Shown: piece after piece, positions 11,636 through 21,240 of the stretch
How the letters are laid out: the number at the start of each line of letters is the position of its first letter
How positions within the stretch are numbered: the stretch's first letter is position 1
NCBI GenBank assembly: GCA_029891385.1
Contig: JAIWQS010000215.1
Coordinates: forward strand, 186,001-250,000
DNA: 64,000 bases
Origin: Erythroxylum novogranatense
Lineage: Eukaryota > Streptophyta > Magnoliopsida > Malpighiales > Erythroxylaceae
Reading direction: 5' to 3'
The notes under the pieces: generated by a model
Told to the model about the DNA's origin: nothing
Database searches by the model: none
Seen by the model: the letters and a program-made list of their open reading frames with translations, nothing else
Position numbers and translations under genes: made by a program

Positions 11636-13969
11636 TGTAACATCCCACCCTCAATTGGAAGGGTAGAATAGTAAATTAGCATATGATGGGCTAGATTGGG
11701 ATTTCATAGGATTGCTTATGCATAATAGGATTGGTCCACAGTCATATTTGTGCACATGAAATTATTGTGCATGCATACATGATATTCCCGATTTGCGTGC
11801 CTAAGATAATTTTATTGGGATTAACGTGGTTAATGGGTTTGAAAAATTATTCTGAGTACGCCATAAATTGTTTTCTATTTTAAGGGATTTTTAGGAATTT
11901 TTCTGGAATTTTTCGGGGTTCTTGCCCGGACCGGAAAAATTCCAACTGACTGACTGAGTGACTTTCTCTGTACTAAAAAGGACTGCCTAATGGCGTTGAA
12001 TTATGGAATAAATAATTGTGGGAATTGTTATAGGACCATTAGCATATGTTGGATTAAGATTAAATGAGATTAGTGTTATGATTAACTTATGTTGATTAAG
12101 TTCACTTTTGTCTTGTTCAAAAAGAAAAATGCCAAGTGTCCCACCTATTTAAGGCTTTTGTCTTCTTCTTCTCCTTGATTTGGTGGATTCACATTATATA
12201 GGTGAGAAAAGAAGAGTCTAGCTCATTTTTTCACTCCATCATCCAAAACTCCCATATCCTCCATCTCCATCGATTTTCTTGTTTTCTTCTTCTTCTTTAA
12301 GTTACTTCCTTCCACCTTGAGAACCTCCCTTACATGTATACAAGTTACCTTCTTTTCATGATAATAAACTCCTTGTGTGAGGATTAGAAAGTAGAGAAAG
12401 TGGTGTAGTATTGAAGAGAAAAGCTTGAATTAGGTAAGTTGTATTGTTAAGCTTTAATTAAGGTATGATTATGAATTTATGAATCATGGTAGTTAGGAAC
12501 ATTGAATGGGAGTTATGGTATGTTTATTATGATTATGGATGCATTAAATTGATGCTAATTATTGCTTGAATTAATGGGTATAAGATTAGGGTTAGTTATG
12601 AATTGAAAGTAGGATGAGTGATGAATGGTTTTAGCTTGATTGTAATTGCATTTTGATGATGAATTGTGCATAGGAATTGAGGAATTAATGCTGCCAACTT
12701 TTGTGTAATTATACAAATAATTGTTGTGTTGAGTTTTTGGCTGAATTGGAAGTGTAAATGAATGTATATTAATGTAGGTAAAGTGATAGAATGGAAGAGG
12801 ATGAGGTATAGATGAAATCTGGAAAATTTGGTGTTGAGACTATTGCAATATTTTGATCATAACTAATTGTGTAGATGAGAAAATGAGGTGCGGTTTGTGC
12901 CCAATTAAACTTTGGGATGTTGGCTACATTTTTGTGTGAAATAGGTATTGTCCAATTTTAGCTTTAAGAAGGTGAAATATGGCCTGGAAAGTTACTGCTG
13001 AAAATGATGTGAACAGTATCCGGACCAATGACCTAAGTGTTTTGATGATTTTTCTAAATTAATTGATATGGAATTAGGAAAATGGTCTTCATGAGAGTTG
13101 AAGAATACATTGTTAACTTTCCATTGCCACTGATCTTGTAATTTTCGACCTGTATATTGGGAGATATGCATTGTGATATATTGCCTGATTTTGAGCATTT
13201 GAGTGAAACCTAACTGAAATGACAGTTTTGTGAACATTGTGATTGGAAGAAATTTTAGTAATTTGTGTGAATTGAATTGGCTTAGGTGATCTTCTGAAGA
13301 GTTGTAGAGGAAACAATTATCTTGAAAATGGTATATAGCATGCTATTTTTAGATAACAGAATTGGGACTTATGATTTTTCAAAGATTGGATTGAAGTTAG
13401 GTCATGAACTGCTGAACAGGGCAGTAACTTGCAGGACTGTTTTAAATTGGTTAATGATGAAATTTGATTCTGAGCCCTTTATGAGAAGTGTAGTACTATG
13501 TTTTATCTTTTATGGGTATAAAGTATGCAATTTTCGACTTTTGAACAAGGAGTTATACTGCTTGAAAAATTACTATCAATTTGAGTACTTTCAGGGCAGT
13601 AGCATTCACTAAATTGTTTGACCTAATTAGCCATTGAATTTGAATCTAGACTGTTCATGAAAGTTGTAGAGCACCTTGTGGTCTTCCTGAGAAAATTTTA
13701 TTGTGTAATTTTTGACTGAAGAGAATAAAGGTTACTGAATTTGTAAAGTACAGCACTGTTTTAATGGGATTTGAGTAGGCAGTGGCTTTGACTGGATTTT
13801 TGTCACCCTTAGGGGTGAAATTGATTTTTGTGCTCTACATAAAACTTGTAGAGTTTTTCTTAATCTTTCCAACGACATATGGTTTGTAATTTTCTGAATT
13901 GTGTGAGAAAAGTTATGAATGATTGAAGTTTGGTTTGGAAAAAGAAAAAAAGAAGGCGAAGGCATTGGA

Positions 13970-14152
13970 ATCTCGCCCCTCGAGGCGACGACTCGAGGGC
14001 GAGGCGAGCTGAAGTCTCGCCCCTCGCGAGGCGACGACTCATGAGGGCGAGGCGAGCTGAAAGCTTCGCCTCTCGCGAGGCGACGACTACGCCCTCGCGA
14101 GGCGAGGTCATGACCAGACTCGCGAGGCGACGGCTCGCCTCGCGAGCCTGAG
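13970..14152 (+). promoter_or_regulatory. GC cassette in LTR D (CTCGCGAGGCG type)
   Basis: A CpG-dense array of the palindromic words CTCGCGAG and CGCCTCGCGAGGCG joined by GACGACT spacers, some in inverted orientation. The related B LTR has AT-rich filler at the matching place (about 41150-41210). Frames crossing the array on both strands are composition artefacts. Confidence 0.75.
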
Positions 14153-15024
14153 AGGATTTTTGTTTTAATTTTGGATTTTGATTTCTTTGATGTATAACTT
14201 TTCCGTCCGACGTCCGATTGACCTGATTCTTGAGGCATCGGATTCAGTAGAATATTTAATTTCATTTTGTGAGAAATTGGGAATTTTGGACGGAAATTGG
14301 CGTGGCCCGGTAGCGGAGCCTTTAATCACTATTTTGTTTAATTGGGGACCTATAGAGGTCCGAATTGCTTACCGTCGGCGCCATTGAATTTCTAATTTTT
14401 TACGGATTTTATTGTTGAAAAAAATTGGATTAAGGCAGGAATATCATGAACATGCATTGTCCTTATTCTATATTTGTGCATGAATGAGAATTCTTATGCA
14501 AAGTGATTAATGTGTGCATATGGCATAAATTGGTAAAGGGATAAATGTCCGCTTTTCAGCATTGTCGTAAATTGGAAACCAATGCAAATCTGGAAATCTG
14601 TGAGTAGACCTAGATGGTCTTATTTATTGGTTATTTGCTTTTGTTATATGTTGAATGAGTATTGATTTATTTTATTAATTGTGATTAAATATGGGTTCAG
14701 ATGGGAGGTCCGGTGAGTAATTAAGTATTTGGAATTGCATTATTGAAGTGCTCCTTGAATGTGAATGGGATGACCTAAGTGTATATATTGAGATTGTTAA
14801 AATGTCTTGCATGCATAATTGCACATAAATGAAATGTGACTTAATTGATGTCGAATCTTGGGACTACGGTCCGATGATAGTAACTATGATTGATGAGTGC
14901 ATGCAAATATGCATAAGACATTCCTTTGCATGAATTTATGAAAGATAATGAGAGTTGTGACAGAGTAGTCAACAATGAGTAAAGAGCTTCATGCTCGAAT
15001 CTTGATTGAGCCTCGGGCTCAACG

Positions 15025-15130
15025 ACAATGAGCCCTTTATGGGACGATTTACAATGAGCCCTTTATGGGACGATTTATAATGAGCCCTTTATGGGACGAG
15101 TTCACAATGAGCCCTATATGGGACAGTTTC
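15025..15130 (+). repeat. Tandem repeat, 26-27 bp x 4
   Basis: Four units start ACAATGAGCCCT or ATAATGAGCCCT at 15025, 15051, 15077 and 15104, each with ATGGGACGA or close. They expand the GAGCC word found once or twice in the other LTRs. Confidence 0.9.
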
Positions 15131-15861
15131 AATGAGCCCGATATCTATTGGGTGCGGGACGGTTTAGACACTCGGTCACAACAAAGTAATTAAATGGAAA
15201 GTGGGTTTCATGCATATGCATAACATGATTGATTTGATTATACGGAATGTGATTGGTTGAATTACCCTATTGAATGGGAATGTGACATTGTGTGTTGAAT
15301 GGGAATGATAAACTTGATTGAATGATCAATTTGATTATATTGAAGATGACATTGTATCGACATAATGAAAATATGAAGCTGTATGTGAATGTGGGGTATG
15401 ATAGGGAATATGACATGTGACTTAATGGAAAATGAAAGTATGTGTTATATGTTATGTGATTGGATGGACCATCGATGATGGTCACTCACCGAGTTCGCAA
15501 AACTCACCCAAAATTTGCATCTATTTTTCAGGTCTTGAAGAATACCCCGTTTGACACGGGAGTATGTCTACTGTAGGCAGATAAAGGATAGAGGTCGGGA
15601 TCAGTCCGTGTCTGCATTAGTGACTTATCAAATTGTGTTCCGCAATCACTGTATAACAATGCTTTCTATTTCTCTTGAGCCCATATTGGTTTTAATGTTT
15701 TACTCATTGGTGATTGTAAATTATTCTCGGATGACTGTAATAACTGAAACTGGTTTATTATGAACATGGGTGTTAGTTACTTACTGTTTTTGCCGCGCTA
15801 ACGTGGAATCAATGGCTCCCAAAAATAATTTAAAAAAAAGTATACTGAGTTTTAATCGACT

Positions 15862-15946
15862 GATGTAGTACGCCACCCTCACGGGGCACGGACTCGGATA
15901 TCACCAACGATATCGGGTTCGGGTCACTCGGGAGTGGGGTGTTACA
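15862..15946 (+). other. 3'-terminal hairpin of LTR D
   Basis: Imperfect inverted repeat: GTACGCCACCCTC near 15868 pairs with GAGTGGGGTGTTAC at the LTR end, and an inner GATATC pairs with GATATC around the loop ACCAAC. Homologous but differently worded hairpins close the LTRs of B, E, F and K. Confidence 0.65.
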
Positions 15947-16365
15947 ATAAATCCCAGGTTGTTTCTTTCCTTCACTTGTTTACTTACTTATGCCTTGTGA
16001 TTGCTCGTGACATATATTGGTGCATTAGTTTGTTAAGTAAGTGTCTGGGAGAAACAACCCAGTAGGACCATAGTTTAGCTTTTATTTTAATCAGTAAACT
16101 TTCAATTCAATAATTTCCCCTTTTAGTTTTGTCTCCTACCTTCCTTCTGTTGTGTTGAATTCTCCATTTGTGCTTTCTTCCCTTATGTTTATTCTTTGCT
16201 TTTTTTTCATTGAGGACAATGTGTTGATTAAGTGTGGGGGAGTTGTTCCCTTTTTGTTACTCTTGTTGTGCTCCATGTTGACACTTTTGATGTGTGTAGT
16301 AGCCAATCTTGCATCATGTTACAAATTTTTTAACTTGGTAAAAAAATTTCTACCATTCTACTGTT

Positions 16366-16487
16366 CCTCGCCTCGGCGACAGATCACACGCCGCGGCAAG
16401 GCTAGTGGTTCACGTTCACACGTCGCGGCGAACATGCTGCACATCGCGACGTCCATCCTTGTTAACACGTCGCGACGTCCACCCTTT
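16366..16487 (+). promoter_or_regulatory. GC palindrome cassette in C internal region
   Basis: It contains CACGCCGCGGC, CACACGTCGCGGCG, CATCGCGACGTCC and a perfect ACGTCGCGACGT palindrome (16467-16478). This is the only cassette in the window outside an LTR. Its wording is closest to the C LTR cassettes. Confidence 0.7.
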
Positions 16488-16977
16488 TTACAGAATGCTT
16501 GTGCAAATTTTTTCCTCAATTCCAACTTCTTCCACACTAGACTCTTATAACTTTTTTTTTCAAAGACCTTATAGGTTTCAAAGTGGTACTTGAGTTTATG
16601 AAAATACCTTCCATTCTTTTAATGATAGTTGGTCTTGGATGATTTTACTTTTGACGTTTTCAACACAAAGTGAATGAAGGCATGCTAACAAAGTAGCACT
16701 TTACGTTTTTGAGACTTGAGATTGTTCATTGAGATATTACCCTTGTTGGAAGGATATTTGAGCCTAATTTTTTCTTCAATATTGTGTGCATCTACTTATT
16801 TCATATCTCTCTAGAACTTGTTTCAATTCTTAATCAAAGCTTTATGAACTAGAATTTTGTTGATGTGATAGAGGCATTCTTTCATTTACCCTTTCTCCCA
16901 AACACAGTCCTATAAACACTTTTCCCTTGCTAGCCCAGTGAGTCGTCATTATTTATGAGCACTTGCATGCACCCCTA

Positions 16978-17012
16978 AAAGAAAAGAAAAGAAAAAGAAA
17001 AGAAAAGAAAGA
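16978..17012 (+). repeat. (AAAAG)n-like microsatellite
   Basis: Short purine run of AAAAG/AAAGA units in the C internal region. Confidence 0.8.
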
Positions 17013-17546
17013 GCAATAACAATTCAAGCAGTGTATATATAAAAAAAGTGTCAATATTAGTTTATCTTTTAGTGTATGTGTTCATACTTTTTCTTTCTTT
17101 CATTCCATCCATCCATCTAGCCTTCCGTACATTACAACCTTCAAAAGTCCTCTTTGTTGGGCCCGGGTCTCGGATCCCTATTCCTGAGGCGGCCCCTCGG
17201 GTCGCGCCGACGACGGGCGCCCAAATACCTTCAGACCCGATCCCAACATCCATATAAATACATAATTTGATTCACACATATACTCATACATGCAATTTCG
17301 CACACAGTAAAACATAATTAAACACCCCAAACCTTAAGGGGCTTCATGCCATTACAGATTAAGAGAAATTCAACAAATATTCTCAAATGCAGCATAATAC
17401 GAAATAAAATTTAAAATCCAAAATACATAAGTATGCTCCACGATGATATGCTGGCGGGCTAACCAAAGTACTACCTTAATACAAGGCTCCTAACTAGCTT
17501 GAAGTTTTCGATGCCTTGCAAGGTCGACAATCGTCTCGATCTGCAC

Positions 17547-18967
17547 CTGAGGAGGAGAGAGTAATGGGGTGAGCTGCGAAGCTCAGTGGCATATACGTTT
17601 ATAGCCATTGGCAACGAGCCACACAATCAAGATATATGTATATTCATATATACAAGCATATAACAAATCATCAATCTATCACTTTACAATCGTTGCATCA
17701 CAATTTATGTCATATGATTACACAATATAACAATTTAACATGTGTCATGCTCAACAAATCAATCATGTATGCACAAATAATTAGCTCGAGAGTTCCGTAA
17801 AACGATCCGGATAAACCGAAGTTTATTCCGTAAACTATCCGAGTCTGATTTCTCAAGGATCTCGTGGCCTCAAGCGGGCAGCCGAGAGAAGGCTTTATGT
17901 CGACGTGCACGTGACTCCATCCGTAACTCTCTTACCCAAACAAAACACATAATCCATTCGTTTCATGCTCAAAGCATTTTATCAAAGCTTTCGAAATTCT
18001 CATTCTTTTCATTTTTGCAAAATGTCATAAGGCTATCAAAGCCATGCATAATCATAATCATAATGCAAGTTCAATATTTCTCATATAATTCAACATAAGC
18101 AAGGTCACATAATGCAAGCAAGCATACACAAGGCAATTTGCCCATACACACAATAACCATAAACATATTACCCACCTAATATCGCTCGAGTATCCGACTC
18201 ACTGATGTCCTTCCTCTTATGATGGAATCGGGTCAGATTGGTTTCCTAAAACAAACTAAGTTCCATTTAATCAATAACCACAGAAAATATTCAAAGCTTG
18301 GAAATCCAAAATAAAGCACTAAAAGTCTATATTCGACCTCCTCCTAAAATTCTGAACCTTTTGAGGCAAATTCCAAACTTCCCTTTTTCATAAAACTTGT
18401 AGCCCTTGATCTCTAGTTCACAATGAATCAAGAATCACATCAATTGGACATATATACCAAAAGATATGCCCAAAAATTACCAAAAATTTCACTTTCGGAT
18501 AACCTGGGGCTCGCCGCGGCCAAGGTTCGTTCGCCGCGACGAAGGCTTGGCTTGTCGCGGTGAAGGTTCGCCACGACGAAGGCTTGCCGCGGCGTGTACC
18601 AAAGTGTGCGTCGCGGCGTGCTCATCTTTCGCACGCCGCGACATGCACACTCGTGCCCCGTGGCGTGCACGCCGCGACGTGCACCTGGTGCACGCTGCGT
18701 GTCTCTCGGAGAGGCGACTCCGAACCCATTTTTCTTGCATTTTCCGATTTCAATTCTTTCCCAAACTCAAATGCAACACACCTAAGCCTTAGATCATGTC
18801 TTATGCTACATTTCTAACTTAGTAGTAACTCAAAATCAATCATAAACACATCAACCCACGAAATCTAACCATTTTTACCCTAAAACCCTAAAACCATTGA
18901 TTCTGCTACATTCCACATTCTCTAAGTTTAATCTAACCAAAACAAGATTAACACAAGCAGAACTTAC
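17547..18967 (-). other. Candidate leader intron in LTR G
   Basis: On the minus strand, TTCGG|GTAAGTT at 18967 is preceded by a GA-rich stretch of enhancer type, and the acceptor TCTCTCCTCCTCAG|GTGCA ends at 17547. The acceptor matches that of A (CCCTCCTCAG|GTGCA at 32215). The candidate intron is 1.42 kb and contains the GC cassette. Confidence 0.5.
18507..18716 (-). promoter_or_regulatory. GC palindrome cassette in LTR G
   Basis: Ten or so variants of CGCCGCGACG and CGTCGCGGCG, some separated by AAGGTTCG or AAGGCTTG spacers and some by CGTGCAC words. On the minus strand the conserved module (GGCATATCTTTTGGTAT onward) follows about 40 bp after the cassette. Open frames on both strands are composition artefacts. 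Confidence 0.75.
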
Positions 18968-19356
18968 CCGAAAATGGTTCGAAACTGTCAGAAATCTCAA
19001 AGATCGCAACTCTCTTTTTTCCTCTTCTCTTCTTCCTCCACCGACGACTTCCTCTTCTTCTTTTTTCCTTTCCTCTTCTTTTCCTTCTTTCTCTTCCTTC
19101 TACTTTCCTACTTAAGTCAAAGGGAGCATAAGGACCATTATACCCTTCCTTGCAAAGCCTAAACCACTCTAACTCAAGTAACCTTCCCAAAATGCCCTCA
19201 TATATTTTTATTTTATAATTTTCATTTGGACCACATTAAACTCAAATAAACCTCAATTATTCCCTAATCCTCTCAAATTAATCAAACTAAGGCATAATCA
19301 CATAATTAACGAAATTCATGCTTAATGACATCATAAAAAAATTTCGGGGTCTAACA

Positions 19357-19708
19357 CTCTTGATCTTCAAAATTACGGTTCTTGTAGTGGAGAAATAGAA
19401 CTGATACAAGCGTATGGTAGAGAATGGATTCAGTAGATTGAGAGTAAAAATATCCCAAATACACGTGAGAAGAGAGCAAACACTTTATCTTGAGTGGCAT
19501 CTCTTTTTTCCAATCTCTTGGATTGAATTCTTTTAGTGTTTGTTTTATTAGCACTCTTTTAATTTGCTTTGATTGAATTTTGAGAAAGTGATTTGTGCCA
19601 ATTTCCTGTTATTGTTTTGAGCATGGACGAATTTTTCTTTTACACTTGTATCTTTTTGACTCTTATAAACTTTGTCCAGGAGTAAAAAGGTCTAAGTGAG
19701 GGAGAATT
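19357..19708 (+). other. Element C internal region, part 3
   Basis: It resumes after solo LTR G and matches 61-410 of element H. It ends with the purine tract GAGGGAGAATT (19698-19707) before the 3' LTR. No coding potential. Confidence 0.7.
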
Positions 19709-20346
19709 TGATTGAGCCCAAGTTTGTTATATAAATTGGCTACACTTTTATGGCTTTTAATGTGTTTTTTGACTCTTAATTTGTGATTTTGTGCTTTAAT
19801 TAGTCCCTTGCAGTGACCTTAAACTTTATACAATTTGATAGTGAAATTGTTTCAAATTGACATTAATTCCATCATAATTTTTCCAAGGACAATTGATACT
19901 ACAAGTTGTTGTTTCATATTGTAGGGGAAAAGAAGAGTCAAAGGGATCAGAATAGTCAACACGTCGTGGCGCATGAAGAAGTTCGCACGTCGCGACGTGC
20001 TACAAGCAACACGCCGCGGTGAGCGATCCAAGAGGAGCACGCCGCGATGCCAATCAATTAACACGCCACGGCGAGAAATCAAGAAGAGCACGTCGTGACG
20101 TCAAAGAATCATCTCACTGCGGCGAGCAAACGAATATCCAAACTTAATTTGGAAAATCCTCTCACTATTTCAGCCCGACCCAGATCCATCCTATAAAAAC
20201 CTTACCAAAATTAGGTTAAAGAGATTGACATTCAGCAGAGAGAATACATACGAGATAAGAGAGAACAAAGAAGAAAGAGGAGAGATTCACGGCCTCACCA
20301 CATCAAGGGATGGATTGATCTTTAGATCGATACGAAGAGCCGATCA
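19709..20346 (+). repeat. 3' LTR of element C, internally deleted
   Basis: It starts TGATTGAGCC and ends CCGATCA but is only 638 bp, against 2,018 bp for the 5' LTR. The first 593 bp align; about 1.4 kb is missing between CCTCACCAC (to 20302) and the last 40 bp. The left breakpoint coincides with the foot of the TTCG hairpin of the 5' LTR. It keeps the cassette (19958-20129, with a perfect 14-bp palindrome CACGTCGCGACGTG at 19986-19999) and TATAAAA (20192-20198). Confidence 0.85.
19958..20129 (+). promoter_or_regulatory. GC palindrome cassette in C 3' LTR
   Basis: Colinear with 9530-9703 of the 5' LTR. Differences are mostly CG against TG or CA (for example CGTCGTGGCG against CGTCACAGCG), as expected from methylated cytosine decay after insertion. 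Confidence 0.75.
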
Positions 20347-21240
20347 CTTAGTCTATCATTTCTAATTCAACACTCATCATTTATCCATTATTCTAACTCC
20401 ATTTCAACTCAATATCATCCATAACCAAATTATAGCCCATGATTGATGATAAACACTAATAACAGAAAACACACATATATATGTATTCATCATCAATTTT
20501 TTGCACATATTCAACTTCATTTCCACTTTCATTTGACTTCTATCACATTGATCCTTCACATTTCATGACAGCAAATTAGTCTCTTTCTTTAGATTTAGAC
20601 TCATTTTACATCATCACAAAAACACCCAAAGAGATTCACATTAAGTCATCAAGAAAACAAAACAAAACCCATTATGTATCCAATTTTTTTTCACTTTTTC
20701 CTACACCCAGTACTCAACTTCAAGTCAAAATTAGAAGCTCTTAATGACATAATTTGAATTCAATATCTTCATACAAAATGTATCCCTATGTCTCTAATTT
20801 AATCCAAATTAAAAATCATCTCATTTCGACAACTACAGAACAGGTTATGGCTAAACAAAAAGAAGCTTAATCAGTGGAAGTGTTATAGCTAACATTTTTC
20901 CAACATACTTAAAACACCGTTTACTCAATTAATCCAACATTCTATCATTCCATAATCTATTATCCATCAATGCACCAAGGTAATACATGAATCTACCCAT
21001 ATTATTCATTCACGTTTTCAGCATGAACCCATCCTCATAACATGAGCATGTAACCTCTAACTATCATCAAATCATGTTTCATTCATCAATTCAAGAAGAG
21101 GGATGCTTATACTTACTTGTTTAGCTTTAAGATCTTCAAGATCTCTCATAACACTAGCTTTCTTCTCTCACATGTACAACATCATTCAAGGGTGTCAGGG
21201 TTATGTCTTTAGTAAGAAATGAAGGAAATAGAACCCTAAA
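20347..21240 (-). repeat. LTR F, second segment
   Basis: It continues F after element C; the flank cttag differs by one base from the left copy cttat. It matches LTR J from about 5330 onward. A donor-like GTAAGT lies at 21116 on the minus strand. The segment stops at 21240 where K begins. The last 800-900 bp expected from J are not found after K, so the end of F is lost. Confidence 0.7.

Larger units (their letters stand above)
12434..15531 (+). other. Candidate leader intron in LTR D
   Basis: The donor TAG|GTAAGTT is about 290 bp after the TATTTAAG box. The acceptor CTATTTTTCAG|G ends at 15531. The same donor and acceptor wording recurs at matching places in B, E, F, J and K, and in variant form in A and G. 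The span holds the GC cassette and the repeated modules. Splicing is predicted only from sequence. Confidence 0.5.
11636..15946 (+). repeat. Solo LTR D (chromovirus-type, 4.3 kb)
   Basis: It runs from TGTAACATCCC to GGGGTGTTACA and is flanked by the perfect duplication ATAAA (11631-11635 and 15947-15951). No internal region is present, so it is a solo LTR left by LTR-LTR recombination. The start matches the 5' end of the B LTR (read on the minus strand near 43512). It contains a TATTTAAG box (12146), a donor at 12434, repeated modules (12830-13930), a GC cassette (13970-14152), GAGC..GCTC palindromes, a tandem repeat (15025-15130), an acceptor at 15531 and a terminal hairpin. Confidence 0.9.
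15947..17154 (+). other. Element C internal region, part 2
   Basis: Non-coding. It holds the purine motif TTAAGTGTGGGGGAG (about 16228-16242), typical near the 3' end of Athila/Tat elements, a GC cassette (16366-16487) and an (AAAAG)n run (16978-17012). Open frames here have no domain. It is interrupted by solo LTR G at 17154. Confidence 0.65.
17155..19356 (-). repeat. Solo LTR G (minus strand, 2.2 kb)
   Basis: Plus-strand ends are TGTTGGGCCC and GGTCTAACA, flanked by the perfect duplication CTCTT (17150-17154 and 19357-19361). The uninterrupted target is seen at 50-70 in element H. On the minus strand the order is: TATA-like AAAAATATATGAGGGC (about 19194-19210), purine-rich leader, donor (18967), GC cassette, conserved module, acceptor (17547), LTR end. 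It belongs to the same family as O, and is related to A and N. Confidence 0.9.
9280..20346 (+). mobile_element. Element C: non-autonomous Athila-like LTR retrotransposon with two nested solo LTRs
   Basis: The 11-kb span has flanks cttat and cttag, a probable 5-bp target duplication with one mutation. It has a 5' LTR (9280-11297), an Asp-tRNA primer site (11301-11318), a purine tract (19698-19707) and a 3' LTR (19709-20346). Removing solo LTRs D and G leaves under 2 kb of internal DNA without gag or pol. C therefore looks like a large non-autonomous derivative needing proteins from an autonomous relative. A deletion of the coding part after insertion is the alternative. Confidence 0.8.

Noticed and set aside
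13732..14265. A 177-codon open frame and overlapping frames on both strands across a GC-rich block.
   Set aside because: Stops are rare there only because of the CGCG array; the peptides are low-complexity R/S/A repeats and the block lies inside solo LTR D.
18440..18817. Five overlapping open frames over the GC block of LTR G.
   Set aside because: Same composition effect; no domain, no codon pattern, and the block is inside an LTR with a target duplication.
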